The notes below the pieces were generated by a model that made no database searches, was not told the DNA's origin, and was given only the letters and a program-made list of their open reading frames with translations. A stretch of DNA of 64,000 bases, from contig NZ_WTVQ01000003.1 of the NCBI RefSeq assembly GCF_012910955.1, positions 142,063-206,062 on the forward strand. The letters run 5' to 3'. This DNA comes from Aromatoleum diolicum (GTDB taxonomy: Bacteria > Pseudomonadota > Gammaproteobacteria > Burkholderiales > Rhodocyclaceae). The position numbers were made by a program, and so were the translations under genes. Below are positions 54,191 to 64,000 of this stretch, piece by piece (the stretch's first letter is position 1; each line of letters opens with the position of its first letter).

Positions 54191-55500
54191 CTGCCTTGCC
54201 TGCCACGATCCGCCGTCTCGACGCCCGCGATCCCGAGTTCCTGTCGACCCTCGATGCGCTGCTCGCGTTCGAAGGCGGCGACGATGCCCGCATCGATGCC
54301 GCAGTGACCGAGATCCTGCGCGCCGTGCGTACCACGGGCGACGCGGCGGTCATCGAATACACGCGCCGCTTCGACCATCTCGACGTCAAATCGATGGCGG
54401 CGCTGGAGTTGCCGAAGTCGGAATTGAAGGCCGCCCTCGACAGCCTCAGCGTCGAGCAGCGCGAAGCACTGCGCGTTGCGGCCGACCGCGTGCGCATCTA
54501 TCACGAGCGCCAGCGCGCCGAATCGTGGGACTACGTCGAGGCCGACGGCACCCGTCTGGGCCAGAAAGTCACTCCGCTCGATCGCGTGGGTCTGTACGTG
54601 CCGGGCGGGCGTGCGTCCTATCCGAGTTCGGTATTGATGAATGCGATTCCCGCGAAGGTGGCGGGAGTGGGCGAGCTCATCATGGTCGTGCCGACCCCCA
54701 GGGGCGAGAAAAATCCGCTGGTGCTGGCCGCCGCGGCGATCACCGGCGTCGACCGCGTGTTCACCATAGGCGGTGCGCAAGCGGTCGCTGCGCTCGCGTA
54801 CGGCACCCAGACGCTGCCGCAGGTCGACAAGATCGTCGGCCCCGGCAACGCCTATGTCGCGGAAGCCAAGCGCCGCGTTTTCGGTACCGTCGGCATCGAC
54901 ATGGTCGCCGGCCCGTCCGAAGTATTGATTATCTCCGATGGCAGCGGCCACGCCGACTGGGTGGCGATGGATTTGTTTGCACAGGCCGAGCACGACGAAC
55001 TCGCGCAGTCGATTCTGCTGTGTACCGACGCCGCCTTCATCGATGCGGTCGAGGCGTCGATCGAGCGGCTGCTGCCGACGATGCCGCGCCGCGAAACGAT
55101 CGCCGCCTCCCTTGCCAACCGTGGCGCACTGATCCACGTCGAGAGTCTGGAGCAGGCTTGCGCGATCGCTAACCGGATTGCGCCGGAGCACCTCGAGTTG
55201 TCGATGGATGATGCGGAGCCCTGGATCGACCGCATCCGCCACGCCGGCGCCATCTTCGTCGGCCACTGGTCGGTCGAGGCGTTGGGCGACTACTGCGCCG
55301 GTCCCAATCACGTGCTGCCGACGATGCGCAGCGCGCGTTTCTCGTCGCCGCTCGGCGTCTACGATTTTCAGAAACGCACCAGCATCATCCAGATTTCCGA
55401 AGCTGGCGCACAGACGTTGGGCCGTGTCGCCTCGACGCTCGCTCACGGTGAAGGATTGCAGGCGCATGCGCGTTCGGCGGAGATGCGGCTGCGCGGGTGA
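54187..55500 (+). CDS. hisD: Histidinol dehydrogenase
   Basis: 437 residues. [59 protein letters not shown], the Zn ligands in [11 protein letters not shown], and the catalytic Glu-His in [10 protein letters not shown]. It oxidises L-histidinol to L-histidine. 79 bp separate its stop from the convergent hisC stop. Confidence 0.96.
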   Translation: MTALPATIRRLDARDPEFLSTLDALLAFEGGDDARIDAAVTEILRAVRTTGDAAVIEYTRRFDHLDVKSMAALELPKSELKAALDSLSVEQREALRVAADRVRIYHERQRAESWDYVEADGTRLGQKVTPLDRVGLYVPGGRASYPSSVLMNAIPAKVAGVGELIMVVPTPRGEKNPLVLAAAAITGVDRVFTIGGAQAVAALAYGTQTLPQVDKIVGPGNAYVAEAKRRVFGTVGIDMVAGPSEVLIISDGSGHADWVAMDLFAQAEHDELAQSILLCTDAAFIDAVEASIERLLPTMPRRETIAASLANRGALIHVESLEQACAIANRIAPEHLELSMDDAEPWIDRIRHAGAIFVGHWSVEALGDYCAGPNHVLPTMRSARFSSPLGVYDFQKRTSIIQISEAGAQTLGRVASTLAHGEGLQAHARSAEMRLRG

Positions 55501-55579
55501 GTGTCTGCATCGTTGTCACGGGGGCGGATCGGCGCCGCTGCACGTGGTTTCAGCCGCCGCCCGTGGTGTTTGAAACGAT

Positions 55580-56647
55580 TTACCCCAGAATCTTCCGCAA
55601 CGCCCCGATGAGCGCGCCGCACTGCGCGTCCGTCCCCACCGTGATCCGCAGAAACTGCTCGATCCGCGGCTGGCGGAAGTGGCGCACGATGATCGCCTGC
55701 TTGCGCAGTTCCGCGGCCAGTTCGCCCGCATCGCGCGCGGGATGACGCGCGAACACGAAGTTCGCGGCCGACGGCAGCACCTCGAAACCCAGCGACGCGA
55801 GATCCGCGATGAGTTGCTCGCGCGTGCGGATGACCGCATTGCACGTGCGCTCGAAATACTCCTCGTCCTCGATCGCAGCGACCGCGCCGACGATCGCCAG
55901 GCGATCCAGCGGATAGGAATTGAAGCTGTCCTTCACGCGATCCAGCGCCTCGATCAGATCGGGGTGGCCCACCGCGAAGCCGACACGCAGGCCCGCCAGC
56001 GAGCGGGACTTCGAGAAAGTCTGCACCACCAGCAGGTTCGGGTAGCGGGCGGTCAGTGCAATGGCCGATTCGCCGCCAAAGTCGACGTAAGCCTCATCGA
56101 CGACCACGACGCATTGCTGATTGCCCGCGACGATCCGCTCGATGTCGGCGAGCGGCAGCAGGCGGCCGGTAGGCGCGTTGGGGTTGGGAAAGATGATCCC
56201 GCCTGCGGCGTCCCCGTTCGGGAGGTAGTCATCGGGTCGGATCGCGAGGTTTTCATCCAGCGCGACGGTCTCGAACGTGATGCCGTACAGCCCGCAATAC
56301 ACCGGATAAAAACTGTACGAGATGTCAGGAAAGCGCAGCGGCCGGTCGTGCTTGAGCAAGGCCATGAACGCATGGGCCAGCACTTCGTCTGAACCGTTGC
56401 CAACGAATACCTGTCTCGGCGTGATGCCGTGACGGACCGCGATGGCATTTTTCAGCCGCTCGGCGGTCGGGTCCGGGTACAGGCGCAGTGCGTCCGATGC
56501 CTCCGCGCGGATCGCGTCGATCGCCCGCGGCGACGGCCCGTAGGGATGCTCGTTGGTGTTCAGCTTGACCAGATTGGCGAGCTTGGGCTGTTCGCCCGGA
56601 ACGTAAGGGGTCAGGCCGTGGACGACGGCACTCCAGTATTGGCTCAT
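55580..56647 (-). CDS. hisC: Histidinol-phosphate aminotransferase, inverted within his cluster
   Basis: 355 residues of the class I/II PLP fold. [15 protein letters not shown] at the N-terminus, [13 protein letters not shown], the PLP lysine in [18 protein letters not shown], and a C-terminal [21 protein letters not shown]. Position and family make it hisC, but it is on the opposite strand to hisGD and hisBHAFIE. It would need its own promoter, in the 182-bp gap shared with hisB. Confidence 0.93.
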   Translation of the reverse strand: MSQYWSAVVHGLTPYVPGEQPKLANLVKLNTNEHPYGPSPRAIDAIRAEASDALRLYPDPTAERLKNAIAVRHGITPRQVFVGNGSDEVLAHAFMALLKHDRPLRFPDISYSFYPVYCGLYGITFETVALDENLAIRPDDYLPNGDAAGGIIFPNPNAPTGRLLPLADIERIVAGNQQCVVVVDEAYVDFGGESAIALTARYPNLLVVQTFSKSRSLAGLRVGFAVGHPDLIEALDRVKDSFNSYPLDRLAIVGAVAAIEDEEYFERTCNAVIRTREQLIADLASLGFEVLPSAANFVFARHPARDAGELAAELRKQAIIVRHFRQPRIEQFLRITVGTDAQCGALIGALRKILG

Positions 56648-56765
56648 CGGCGGATCGGATGCGGTGTCTGATAGGGAGTCGGAGTCGCGCTCGTGCGCCT
56701 GTCCGGTTCGTTCCGATTTTCCGGGACGGTCGGGCGGTAGGCATTGCGGCGGGACTGTCGGGCGA

Positions 56766-56774
56766 TGGTATCAT
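56766..56774 (+). promoter_or_regulatory. Possible extended -10 promoter for hisB
   Basis: TGGTATCAT matches the extended -10 form TGnTATnnT and lies 55 bp before the hisB start. The best -35 candidate, TTGCGG, is 19 bp upstream. A promoter is expected here because hisC inversion cuts hisBHAFIE off from hisGD. Confidence 0.4.
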
Positions 56775-56829
56775 GGTGCGAGAGTGATGCCTGCTGGCGT
56801 CCCGATTCCCTATTACTGTCTACACACCC

Positions 56830-57417
56830 ATGCGGCAAGCCGAAGTTACTCGCGACACACTGGAAACCCAAATCACCGTCCGTGTTGATCTGGATGGCAG
56901 CGGCAAGGCCAGTCTCGCCACCGGCGTTCCGTTCTTCGACCACATGCTCGATCAGATCGCCCGACACGGCGCCATCGATCTCGATATCAGGGCCGAAGGC
57001 GACACCCACATCGACGATCACCATACCGTCGAGGATGTCGGTATCACGCTGGGGCAGGCGTTCGCGAAGGCGCTTGGCGACAAGAAGGGTATCCGTCGTT
57101 ACGGCCATGCCTACGTGCCGCTCGATGAAGCACTGTCGCGCGTAGTCGTGGATTTCTCCGGCCGTCCCGGGCTGCACTATTTTGTCAGCTATACCCGTGC
57201 CCGCATCGGCAACTTCGATGTCGACCTGGCGCGCGAATTCTTTCAGGGTTTCGTCAATCATGCCGGTGTCAGCCTGCATATCGACAACCTGCGGGGCGAT
57301 AATGCCCACCATCAGTGTGAAACCATATTCAAGGCGTTTGGCCGCGCGCTGCGCATGGCGGCCGAGCGTGACGAGCGCGTCGCGGGGGTTATCCCTTCGA
57401 CGAAGGGCGCACTCTGA
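56830..57417 (+). CDS. hisB: Imidazoleglycerol-phosphate dehydratase
   Basis: 195 residues, monofunctional form. [41 protein letters not shown] and the C-terminal [19 protein letters not shown] carry the Mn-binding His/Glu sets. Complete. No clear ribosome site is seen before the ATG. Starts the second half of the his operon. Confidence 0.95.
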   Translation: MRQAEVTRDTLETQITVRVDLDGSGKASLATGVPFFDHMLDQIARHGAIDLDIRAEGDTHIDDHHTVEDVGITLGQAFAKALGDKKGIRRYGHAYVPLDEALSRVVVDFSGRPGLHYFVSYTRARIGNFDVDLAREFFQGFVNHAGVSLHIDNLRGDNAHHQCETIFKAFGRALRMAAERDERVAGVIPSTKGAL

Positions 57418-57459
57418 GACTCCGCCGATCTTCCTGATTTTCTTGCGAGCGATTCCGCG

Positions 57460-58098
57460 ATGAGCGACGTAGCCATCATCGACTACGGCATGGGTAATCT
57501 GCGTTCGGTGGCCAAGGCGATCGAACATGTGGCCCCTGACAAACAGGTGGTCGTGACTTCCGATCCCGCAGTGGTCGCAGCTGCCGGACGGGTCGTCTTT
57601 CCGGGGCAGGGCGCGATGCCGGACTGCATGCGCGAACTCGAACTGCGCGGCCTGCGCGGCGCGGTGTTCGATGCTGCGGCTTCCAAGCCCTTCCTCGGCA
57701 TCTGCATTGGTCAGCAGATGCTGTTCGGCCACAGCGAAGAGGGTGATGTTCCCGGTCTCGGTATCCTTCCGGGCAATGTCGTGCGCTTTCCGGACATGAA
57801 GATGGTCGCGGCCGACGGCTCCCGACTGAAAGTCCCGCACATGGGGTGGAACGAGGTTCGCCAGTGTCACGCCCATCCGATGTGGGACGGCATTCCCGAC
57901 GGCGAGCGTTTCTACTTCGTGCACAGCTATTTCGTCGTGCCCGACGAAGGGTCGCTGGTCGCGGCCGAGACCGACTATGGTTTGAGGTTTACCAGTGCAG
58001 TTGCACGGGCTAACATCTTTGCGGTTCAGTTCCATCCCGAAAAGAGTGCGCAGGCCGGCTTGCGGATGCTCGCAAATTTCATGTCCTGGGCACCCTGA
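57460..58098 (+). CDS. hisH: Imidazole glycerol phosphate synthase glutaminase subunit
   Basis: 212 residues, class I amidotransferase. [17 protein letters not shown] at the N-terminus, nucleophile Cys in [12 protein letters not shown], and the His/Glu pair in [14 protein letters not shown]. Works with HisF. Complete. Confidence 0.95.
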   Translation: MSDVAIIDYGMGNLRSVAKAIEHVAPDKQVVVTSDPAVVAAAGRVVFPGQGAMPDCMRELELRGLRGAVFDAAASKPFLGICIGQQMLFGHSEEGDVPGLGILPGNVVRFPDMKMVAADGSRLKVPHMGWNEVRQCHAHPMWDGIPDGERFYFVHSYFVVPDEGSLVAAETDYGLRFTSAVARANIFAVQFHPEKSAQAGLRMLANFMSWAP

Positions 58099-58161
58099 CT
58101 CGCATCATTTGGACCGAGTCGTTAAATTCCCATCCACTCCTGACAAGCAACCCATCCCCGT

Positions 58162-58911
58162 ATGCTGCTGATTCCCGCTATCGATCTCAAGGACGGCCAT
58201 TGTGTGCGCCTCAAGCAGGGCGAAATGGACGACGCAACGGTATTTTCCGAGGACCCGGCCGCGATGGCTCGGCACTGGATCAACCTCGGCGCCCGGCGCC
58301 TGCACCTGGTCGACCTGAACGGTGCCTTCGCCGGCAAGCCGAAGAACGGTGCGGCGATCCGGGCCATCGTCGATGAAGTCGGCGACGACATCCCGGTCCA
58401 GCTCGGCGGCGGGATTCGCGACCTCGATACCATCGAGCGCTATCTCGACAGCGGCATTTCCTACGTCATCATAGGCACCGCCGCGGTCAAGAACCCCGGT
58501 TTCCTGCACGACGCCTGCGGGGCCTTCCCGGGCCACATCATCGTCGGTCTGGATGCCAAGGACGGCAAGGTGGCTGTCGACGGCTGGTCCAAGATGACCG
58601 GCCACGACGTCGTGGACCTGGCAAAAAAGTACGAGGATTACGGCGTCGAGGCGGTGATCTATACCGACATCGGGCGCGACGGCATGCTCTCCGGCGTCAA
58701 TATCGAAGCCACCGTGCGGCTCGCCCAGGCGTTGCGCATTCCGGTCATCGCCAGCGGCGGGATCGCCACTCTCTCCGACATTGACGCGTTGTGCGCAGTC
58801 GAGTCCGAAGGCGTCACGGGCGCGATCACGGGGCGTGCAATCTACGAAGGCACGCTGGACTTTGCCGCTGCCCAGGCGCGCGCTGACGAGCTTAACGGCG
58901 AAACCGCCTGA
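58162..58911 (+). CDS. hisA: Phosphoribosylformimino-5-aminoimidazole carboxamide ribotide isomerase
   Basis: 249 residues, TIM barrel. [23 protein letters not shown] with the catalytic Asp, [18 protein letters not shown], and [14 protein letters not shown] with the second Asp. Its TGA overlaps the hisF start (TGATG). Confidence 0.95.
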   Translation: MLLIPAIDLKDGHCVRLKQGEMDDATVFSEDPAAMARHWINLGARRLHLVDLNGAFAGKPKNGAAIRAIVDEVGDDIPVQLGGGIRDLDTIERYLDSGISYVIIGTAAVKNPGFLHDACGAFPGHIIVGLDAKDGKVAVDGWSKMTGHDVVDLAKKYEDYGVEAVIYTDIGRDGMLSGVNIEATVRLAQALRIPVIASGGIATLSDIDALCAVESEGVTGAITGRAIYEGTLDFAAAQARADELNGETA

Positions 58912-59669
58912 TGCTCGCCAAGCGCATCATCCCCTGCCTGGATGTGAATGCCGGACGCGTGGTGAAGGGTGTGAATTTCGTCGAATTGCGCGACGCCGGC
59001 GATCCGGTGGAGATTGCCCGTCGCTACGATGAGCAGGGTGCAGACGAAATCACCTTTCTCGACATCACCGCCAGTTCCGATGCGCGTGACACCATTCTCC
59101 ATGTGGTCGAACAGGTCGCGGAGCAGGTTTTCATTCCCCTCACGGTCGGTGGTGGCGTGCGTACGGTCGAGGACGTGCGGCGCCTGCTGAATGCCGGCGC
59201 CGATAAGGTTAGCATCAACACCGCGGCCGTGAATAATCCGCAGGTCGTGGCCGATGCGGCCGGCAAGGTCGGCAGCCAGTGCATCGTCGTTGCCATCGAT
59301 GCCAAGCAGACCGCACCAGGGAAATGGGCGGTCTTCACGCACGGCGGCCGCAACAACACCGGGCTCGATGCGATCGAGTGGGCGAAGAAGGTGGCGGCGC
59401 TCGGTGCCGGTGAGATCCTCCTCACCAGCATGGATCGCGACGGCACCAAGATCGGCTTTGATCTCGGCCTCACGCGGGCCGTCGCCGATGCCGTATCGAT
59501 TCCGGTGATTGCCAGCGGCGGGGTCGGCACGCTCGAGCACTTGGTTGAAGGTGTTTCGCAAGGACGCGCTGATGCGGTGCTCGCCGCGAGCATCTTCCAT
59601 TTCGGCCAGCACACTGTGCGCGAGGCCAAGGAACTGATGCGTAGCCGCGGTATCGAGGTACGTCTATGA
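58911..59669 (+). CDS. hisF: Imidazole glycerol phosphate synthase cyclase subunit
   Basis: 252 residues, TIM barrel. [61 protein letters not shown], and [16 protein letters not shown] with the catalytic Asp residues. Overlaps hisA and hisI. Confidence 0.96.
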   Translation: MLAKRIIPCLDVNAGRVVKGVNFVELRDAGDPVEIARRYDEQGADEITFLDITASSDARDTILHVVEQVAEQVFIPLTVGGGVRTVEDVRRLLNAGADKVSINTAAVNNPQVVADAAGKVGSQCIVVAIDAKQTAPGKWAVFTHGGRNNTGLDAIEWAKKVAALGAGEILLTSMDRDGTKIGFDLGLTRAVADAVSIPVIASGGVGTLEHLVEGVSQGRADAVLAASIFHFGQHTVREAKELMRSRGIEVRL

Positions 59670-60067
59670 TCGCGCCAAATTCGGCTCGCTGGCTCAACGA
59701 TATCCATTGGGATGATCAGGGTCTGGTGCCGGTGATCGCCCAGGAAGCAGCAACCGGCGACGTCCTGATGTTCGCCTGGATGAACCGCGAGGCACTGCAG
59801 CGAACGGCTGAATCGGGCGAAGCGATCTATTGGTCGCGTTCGCGGCGCAAACTGTGGCACAAGGGCGAGGAGTCCGGCCACGTGCAGAAAGTGCTCGAGA
59901 TCCGCATCGACTGCGATAACGACGTCGTGCTGTTGAAGGTCGAACAGGTCGGCGGCATTGCCTGCCACACCGGTCGTCACAGCTGCTTTTTCCAGCGCTA
60001 CCTGGCCGAGGGCTCATGGGAGGCCGTCGACCCGGTGGTGAAAGATCCCAAGGATATCTATAAATGA
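59666..60067 (+). CDS. hisI: Phosphoribosyl-AMP cyclohydrolase
   Basis: 133 residues. [44 protein letters not shown] and the metal-binding region [29 protein letters not shown]. Monofunctional, separate from hisE as in most betaproteobacteria. Overlaps hisF and hisE by ATGA. Confidence 0.95.
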   Translation: MIAPNSARWLNDIHWDDQGLVPVIAQEAATGDVLMFAWMNREALQRTAESGEAIYWSRSRRKLWHKGEESGHVQKVLEIRIDCDNDVVLLKVEQVGGIACHTGRHSCFFQRYLAEGSWEAVDPVVKDPKDIYK

Positions 60068-60390
60068 TCGACATCGAAGTGCTGCACCGCGTCGCCGCGA
60101 CCCTTGCCGAGCGCAAGAAGGCCGATCCAGACTCGTCCTACGTGTCGAGTCTGTACGCCAAGGGTACCGACGCGATCTGCAAGAAGGTCGCCGAGGAAGC
60201 CGCCGAGACCATCATGGCGGCCAAGGACAAGGACATGCTCCACGTCGTCTGGGAGGTGACGGACCTGTGGTTCCACTCGATGGTGCTGCTGTCGCATTTC
60301 GGCCTTTCGGTCGATGACGTGCTGGCCGAGTTCCGGCGCCGCGAGGGCGTCTCCGGCATCGACGAGAAGAAATCCCGCACCACCGCGTGA
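60064..60390 (+). CDS. hisE: Phosphoribosyl-ATP pyrophosphohydrolase
   Basis: 108 residues, MazG-like helical fold. [49 protein letters not shown] carries the EExxE metal-binding motif (VAEEAAETI). Second step of histidine synthesis. Last his gene; the HIT gene follows after 9 bp. Confidence 0.95.
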   Translation: MIDIEVLHRVAATLAERKKADPDSSYVSSLYAKGTDAICKKVAEEAAETIMAAKDKDMLHVVWEVTDLWFHSMVLLSHFGLSVDDVLAEFRRREGVSGIDEKKSRTTA

Positions 60391-60399
60391 GGTGAAAAG

Positions 60400-60747
60400 A
60401 TGAGCGACTGTATTTTCTGCCGGATTGCTACGGGAGAGATTCCCTCGCGGAAGATCTACGAAGACGATCATGTGCTCGCCTTTCACGACATTCACCCGGT
60501 TGCGCCGGTTCACTTTCTCGTGATTCCGAAGCTGCATATCCCTTCGATGGCGGAACTGCTGCCGGAACACGTCGAAGTGATGGGGCGCGTGATGACCACT
60601 GCCGGTCGATTGGCGCACGAAACGGGCTGTACTGACGGCTTTCGCACCATTGTCAACACCGGCAGGGTGGGGCGTCAGGAGGTGTATCATCTACACGTTC
60701 ACGTCCTGGGTGGCCCGGAAGTGCTTCCGGCCATGTTGAAGCGTTAA
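60400..60747 (+). CDS. HIT-family protein (HinT-like)
   Basis: 115 residues. [47 protein letters not shown], with the histidine triad HLHVHVLGG. Purine nucleoside phosphoramidase-like. It sits between hisE and tatA, a common betaproteobacterial arrangement, and is probably cotranscribed. Confidence 0.93.
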   Translation: MSDCIFCRIATGEIPSRKIYEDDHVLAFHDIHPVAPVHFLVIPKLHIPSMAELLPEHVEVMGRVMTTAGRLAHETGCTDGFRTIVNTGRVGRQEVYHLHVHVLGGPEVLPAMLKR

Positions 60748-60757
60748 GGAGAGCGGT

Positions 60758-60985
60758 ATGGGTTCATTCAGTATCTGGCACTGGCTGATCGTTCTGGTCA
60801 TCGTCGTGCTGGTGTTCGGTACCAAGAAGCTGCGCAATATGGGCCAGGATCTGGGTGGCGCGGTGAAAGGTTTCAAGGACGGCATGAAGGAGTCGGAGAA
60901 AACGCCCGACGACGTTCAGCAGAAAATCGGCGGTGACACCATCGACGCTCAGGCGCGCGAAAAGTCCGATAAGGTCAATTCCTGA
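60758..60985 (+). CDS. tatA: Twin-arginine translocase TatA
   Basis: 75 residues: one N-terminal membrane helix ([16 protein letters not shown]), the hinge Gly ([25 protein letters not shown]) and a charged tail. Forms the Tat pore. AAGGAG lies upstream. A hairpin follows before tatB. Confidence 0.94.
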   Translation: MGSFSIWHWLIVLVIVVLVFGTKKLRNMGQDLGGAVKGFKDGMKESEKTPDDVQQKIGGDTIDAQAREKSDKVNS

Positions 60986-61012
60986 GCGCGCGTGGGTCGA
61001 TGCTGGCAATAG

Positions 61013-61035
61013 GGGGCGCCGCTGCAGTGCGCCCC
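61013..61035 (+). terminator. Hairpin between tatA and tatB
   Basis: GGGGCGC (61013-61019) pairs with GCGCCCC (61029-61035) around 9 nt, followed by TTCGTTTTGG. It could partly terminate or process the message, giving more TatA than TatB. Confidence 0.45.
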
Positions 61036-61090
61036 TTCGTTTTGGTGTCGGCCGCAAGCACATAGCCCAGCTTGTACAGGCTGCACAATC

Positions 61091-61600
61091 ATGTTCGATT
61101 TCGGTTTTTCTGAACTCATCGTCATCGCAGTGGTGATGCTCATCGTGGTCGGGCCGGAGCGCCTGCCGAAGGTGGCGCGCACTGCGGGGCATCTCCTCGG
61201 CCGGCTCCAGCGCTATGTCACCGACGTCAAGTCGGACATCCAGCGCGAAATGCAGCTTGAAGATCTCAAGAAGCTCCAGCAGCAGGTGGAACAGCAGGCG
61301 CGCGAGCTCGAGTCCTCGGTGCGCAGCCAGATGAACAGCGTCGAAGCGGACTTGGGCAAGACCGCCGCCGAGGTGCAAAGCAGCGTCGCCATTGCGGCAA
61401 ACGAATCGTCAGCGGCCGCGCCGGTTGCGGTCGAACAGGCGACGACCGTGCCGCTGGCGCCAGCCGGTGGGGCGAGCGAGACGGCTGCATTGCCGGCGAA
61501 TCCGGCACCGGTGGACGGGGCGTCCGCTGAGCCGAGCCCGCAACTCGAGCTGGGCCTCGGGCCGGCTCCTTCACCCGGCCAGACGGCGGAGAAGGTATGA
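61091..61600 (+). CDS. tatB: Twin-arginine translocase TatB
   Basis: 169 residues: MFDFGFSELIVIAVVMLIVVGPERLPKVARTAGHLLGRLQRYV is the TatB helix with Glu8 and the GPERLP hinge. An amphipathic helix and a long Pro/Ala-rich tail follow. Overlaps tatC by ATGA. Confidence 0.94.
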   Translation: MFDFGFSELIVIAVVMLIVVGPERLPKVARTAGHLLGRLQRYVTDVKSDIQREMQLEDLKKLQQQVEQQARELESSVRSQMNSVEADLGKTAAEVQSSVAIAANESSAAAPVAVEQATTVPLAPAGGASETAALPANPAPVDGASAEPSPQLELGLGPAPSPGQTAEKV

Positions 61601-62388
61601 GCACGATGCAGGAAACCTTCATCTCGCATCTGATTGAACTGCGAGACCGCCTGTTGCGCGCTATCGTCGCGGTGCTCGTGGTGTTCGTCTGTCTGATGCC
61701 GTGGGCCGGGGACATTTACGATCTGCTGGCCATGCCGATGATGAGTACCCTGCCCGAGGGGACGCACATGATCGCCACCGGCGTCGTGACACCGTTTTTC
61801 GTGCCGGTCAAGGTGACGATGATGGTGGCGTTCGTGCTGGCCCTCCCGGTCGTCCTATATCAGGCCTGGGCGTTCATCGCCCCGGGGCTGTATGCGCATG
61901 AGCGTCGCCTCGGCTTGCCGCTGGTGTTCGGCACCACGATCCTGTTTCTGGCGGGGATGGCGTTTTGCTACTTCTTCGTCTTCGGAACGGTGTTCAAGTT
62001 CATTGCCGAGTTTGCGCCGAAGAGTATCGTTCCCGCGCCGGATATCGAGCAGTACCTGTCTTTCGTGATGACCTTGTTTCTCGCTTTCGGCCTGACTTTC
62101 GAAGTGCCGGTGGCGGTGATCCTGCTGGTGAAGACCGGCATGGTCAGTATCGCCAAGCTTCAGGAAGCGCGGCCTTACGTCATCGTCGGCGCGTTCGTCA
62201 TCGCGGCAATCATCACTCCTCCGGATGTCGTCTCCCAGTTCATGCTGGCACTGCCGATGTGTCTGCTCTACGAACTGGGCATTCTGATTTCGCGCCTGGT
62301 AGCGAAACGCGATGCCGTGCCGGCCGAGCCCGGCGAAGACGAGCATGCGGCAGAACGCATCGAAGTGACCGGTCCGGACGGGAAATAG
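61597..62388 (+). CDS. tatC: Twin-arginine translocase TatC
   Basis: 263 residues with six membrane helices. QETFISHLIELRDRLLRAIVAVLVVF with the conserved N-terminal Glu and Arg, PVKVTMMVAFVLALPVVLYQAWAFIAPGLYAHERR, and PPDVVSQFMLALPMCLLYELGILISRLV. It is the twin-arginine signal receptor. Complete. Confidence 0.95.
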   Translation: MSTMQETFISHLIELRDRLLRAIVAVLVVFVCLMPWAGDIYDLLAMPMMSTLPEGTHMIATGVVTPFFVPVKVTMMVAFVLALPVVLYQAWAFIAPGLYAHERRLGLPLVFGTTILFLAGMAFCYFFVFGTVFKFIAEFAPKSIVPAPDIEQYLSFVMTLFLAFGLTFEVPVAVILLVKTGMVSIAKLQEARPYVIVGAFVIAAIITPPDVVSQFMLALPMCLLYELGILISRLVAKRDAVPAEPGEDEHAAERIEVTGPDGK

Positions 62389-62399
62389 GCGAAGCGCCA

Positions 62400-62418
62400 C
62401 GCCGGCTGGAGGCCGGCG
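62400..62418. terminator. GC hairpin between convergent tatC and protease genes
   Basis: CGCCGGC and GCCGGCG pair around TGGAG, 12 bp after the tatC stop. There is no T-run, so terminator function is only suggested by the convergent position. Confidence 0.35.
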
Positions 62419-62436
62419 GAAACTGATGGCGACGAC

Positions 62437-63600
62437 CTAACGTTCGCTGGCGGGCGTTGGACGACGGCCGATCTCGACCTGCAGGTCCAGATCGGTATCG
62501 GCGCGGCGCACGTGGAACTGCGCGCGATGACCCGGAGGCAATCCGGCGACCATTTCCAGCATACCCTTGGGGTCGTGAACGGGTTTGCCTTCAACGCCGA
62601 GCAGGATGTCGCCGGGACGGATGCCGGCGTCTTCGGCCGGGCTGCCGCGCAGCACGCCGGCAATCAGCGCGCCCTCGGTATCCGGGATGCCGAAGGATTC
62701 GGCCAGTTCGGGCGTGATTTCCTGAATCTCCACACCAATCCAGCCGCGCGTCACCTGACCGGTGGCTACGATCTGCTCCAGCACGTTGCGCGCGATGGAC
62801 ACGGGAATCGCAAAGCCGATGCCGAGCGAACCGCCAGAGCGTGAATATATCGCGGTATTGATTCCGACGAGGCTGCCCTGGCTGTCGACCAGTGCGCCGC
62901 CCGAATTGCCCGGATTGATCGCGGCGTCCGTCTGGATATAGTTTTCGAAGGTATTGATGCCAAGCTGACTGCGGCCGAGGGCCGAAACAATGCCCATGGT
63001 CACCGTCTGGCCAACCCCGAACGGGTTGCCGATGGCAAGCACGACATCACCGACTTCAAGTGCGTCCTTCGCACCAAAGGTGATCGCGGGCAGTTGTCCG
63101 TTTCCTTGCAGCTTCAGCACGGCAAGGTCGGTTTCCGGATCGCGCCCGACTAGTTTGGCCGGGAACTTGCGGCCATCGTTGAGCGCGACTTCGATTTCGT
63201 CTGCGCCGTCGATGACGTGATTGTTGGTCAGGATGAAGCCGTCCGGGCTGGCAATGACGCCTGAACCGAGTCCCGACGCACGCTGTGCTGGGGCATTGTC
63301 CTGGCGGTCGCCGAAAAAATGGCGAAAGATCGGGTCGTCGAGCAGTGGGTGGCGCGGTCGGGCGATGTCTTTGGCCGTGTAGATATGCACTACGGCTGGC
63401 ATCGAGCGTTTGGCTGCCTCGGCATAGGAGCCGGCTGCGGCGGTTGTGCTGGTTGCGCCGGTGCCGGGTGCTTCCAGGATTGCGACCACGGAAGCGGGCG
63501 CAGCGCCCTTGAGCCATTCGGGCTTCAGCGTATTCAGGACAAACAGCACCGCGACGCTGACCGTCACGGCCTGTGCAAAGATCAACCACAGGCGGCGCAT
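62437..63600 (-). CDS. DegS/DegQ-like periplasmic serine protease (HtrA family)
   Basis: 387 residues. An N-terminal membrane anchor (LWLIFAQAVTVSVAVLFVLNTL), then a trypsin-like domain with His (LTNNHVIDGA), Asp (DPETDLAVLKL) and Ser (DAAINPGNSGGALVD), and a single PDZ domain (GVLRGSPAEDAGIRPGDILLGVEGKPV). Anchored with one PDZ it is closest to DegS, although betaproteobacterial homologues are often named AlgW or DegQ. Involved in envelope stress or quality control. Convergent with tatC, divergent from the Nif3-like gene. Confidence 0.92.
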   Translation of the reverse strand: MRRLWLIFAQAVTVSVAVLFVLNTLKPEWLKGAAPASVVAILEAPGTGATSTTAAAGSYAEAAKRSMPAVVHIYTAKDIARPRHPLLDDPIFRHFFGDRQDNAPAQRASGLGSGVIASPDGFILTNNHVIDGADEIEVALNDGRKFPAKLVGRDPETDLAVLKLQGNGQLPAITFGAKDALEVGDVVLAIGNPFGVGQTVTMGIVSALGRSQLGINTFENYIQTDAAINPGNSGGALVDSQGSLVGINTAIYSRSGGSLGIGFAIPVSIARNVLEQIVATGQVTRGWIGVEIQEITPELAESFGIPDTEGALIAGVLRGSPAEDAGIRPGDILLGVEGKPVHDPKGMLEMVAGLPPGHRAQFHVRRADTDLDLQVEIGRRPTPASER

Positions 63601-63673
63601 AATGTTGCTCGATTTTGGCGAGTTGTCGGCGTTGCGCTCGCTATCAGGCCCGAAAACGTTGAATGGAGACGGT

Positions 63674-64000
63674 ATGCACCTTGCCGAACTGCAAGCCCAT
63701 CTGGATGAGCTGCTGGAAGTCCCACGGTATCGCGATTATTCCCCAAACGGCCTGCAAGTGGAAGGACGTGCCGAGGTGTGCCGCGTATTGTGCGGCGTGA
63801 CGGCGAGTCAGGCGCTGCTGGACTTGGCCGTTGCGGAGGGCTGTGACGCGGTGCTGGTGCATCACGGGTATTTCTGGCGCGGTGAGGACGGGCGCATCAC
63901 CGGGATTCGCAAGCGGCGCCTCGCGAGCTTGCTGTGCAATGACATCAGCCTGCTTGCCTATCATCTGCCACTCGATGCGCATTCCGAACTGGGCAACAAC
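63674..64000 (+). CDS. Nif3-like dinuclear metal centre protein, 3' end cut by window
   Basis: 109 codons visible from an ATG at 63674 with GGAG just upstream, open to the right edge. MHLAELQAHLDELLEVPRYRDYSPNGLQVEG and VLCGVTASQALLDLAVAEGCDAVLVHHGYFW (metal-binding HH) and LLAYHLPLDAHSELGNN are typical of the YbgI/DUF34 (Nif3) family, whose exact function is unsettled. Placement next to a DegS-like protease gene is common. Confidence 0.92.
   Translation, partial: MHLAELQAHLDELLEVPRYRDYSPNGLQVEGRAEVCRVLCGVTASQALLDLAVAEGCDAVLVHHGYFWRGEDGRITGIRKRRLASLLCNDISLLAYHLPLDAHSELGNN

Overview
The window looks like chromosome of a GC-rich betaproteobacterium, most likely a Rhodocyclales member of the Azoarcus/Aromatoleum/Thauera group. 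This is inferred from the protein sequences, a PHA phasin, the gene order miaB-phoH-ybeY-corC-lnt-glyQS-gmhB-plsC, the order mlaFEDACB-ABC-ibaG-murA-his-tat, and an acyl-CoA catabolic cluster at the left edge. No taxonomic marker such as rRNA is present.

Layout. (1) 1-7251: divergent acyl-CoA catabolism genes. A DUF35 Zn-ribbon protein (partial), a deletion remnant of one SDR and an intact SDR run leftward. Thiolase, 3-hydroxyacyl-CoA dehydrogenase, acyl-CoA dehydrogenase, an APH-type kinase, a DUF6285 protein and a histidine phosphatase run rightward. Two copies of a TetR-type palindrome lie between the arms. The kinase/DUF6285/dehydrogenase trio resembles the LvaA/LvaB/LvaC module, which removes a 4-hydroxyl by phosphorylation and elimination. 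(2) 7539-10001: a GAF-GAF-GGDEF-EAL protein with a degenerate GGDEF motif. (3) 10083-27192: a 17-kb integrative element in the 3' end of a tRNA-Met gene, bounded by a perfect 48-bp repeat. It carries a tyrosine integrase, an AlpA-like protein and a PriCT/Toprim/helicase replication protein followed by iteron-like repeats. It also carries two defence-like gene groups, each with its own XRE regulator: a HrgA-like/NUDIX/HEPN-like operon, and a tightly overlapped XRE-SNase-MmeI-type R-M-HipA-like kinase-HIRAN operon. Two genes on the element are broken (a frameshifted gene and a decayed SRAP gene).

(4) 27145-38772: tRNA-Met, miaB, phoH, ybeY, corC, lnt, glyQS, gmhB, plsC and a sensor kinase with a degenerate ATPase domain. 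(5) 38928-46282: pilU, a phasin with a consensus sigma-70 promoter, an enoyl-CoA hydratase, lptA, lptC, kdsD and a CPA2 antiporter. kdsC is missing from its usual place, and lptB/rpoN do not follow lptA. (6) 46407-53475: the Mla phospholipid transport operon, an ABC-2 exporter, ibaG and murA. (7) 53549-64000: the histidine operon hisG-D-(C inverted)-B-H-A-F-I-E, a HIT protein, tatABC, a DegS/DegQ-like protease on the opposite strand, and the start of a Nif3-like gene.

The backbone is mostly envelope and housekeeping functions with start/stop overlaps that suggest long coupled operons. The novelty lies in the element (especially the five-gene R-M/HipA/HIRAN operon and the replication module), in the 4-hydroxyacyl-CoA module, and in several local rearrangements of otherwise conserved operons. 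All functional statements come from reading motifs by eye. No database search was run.
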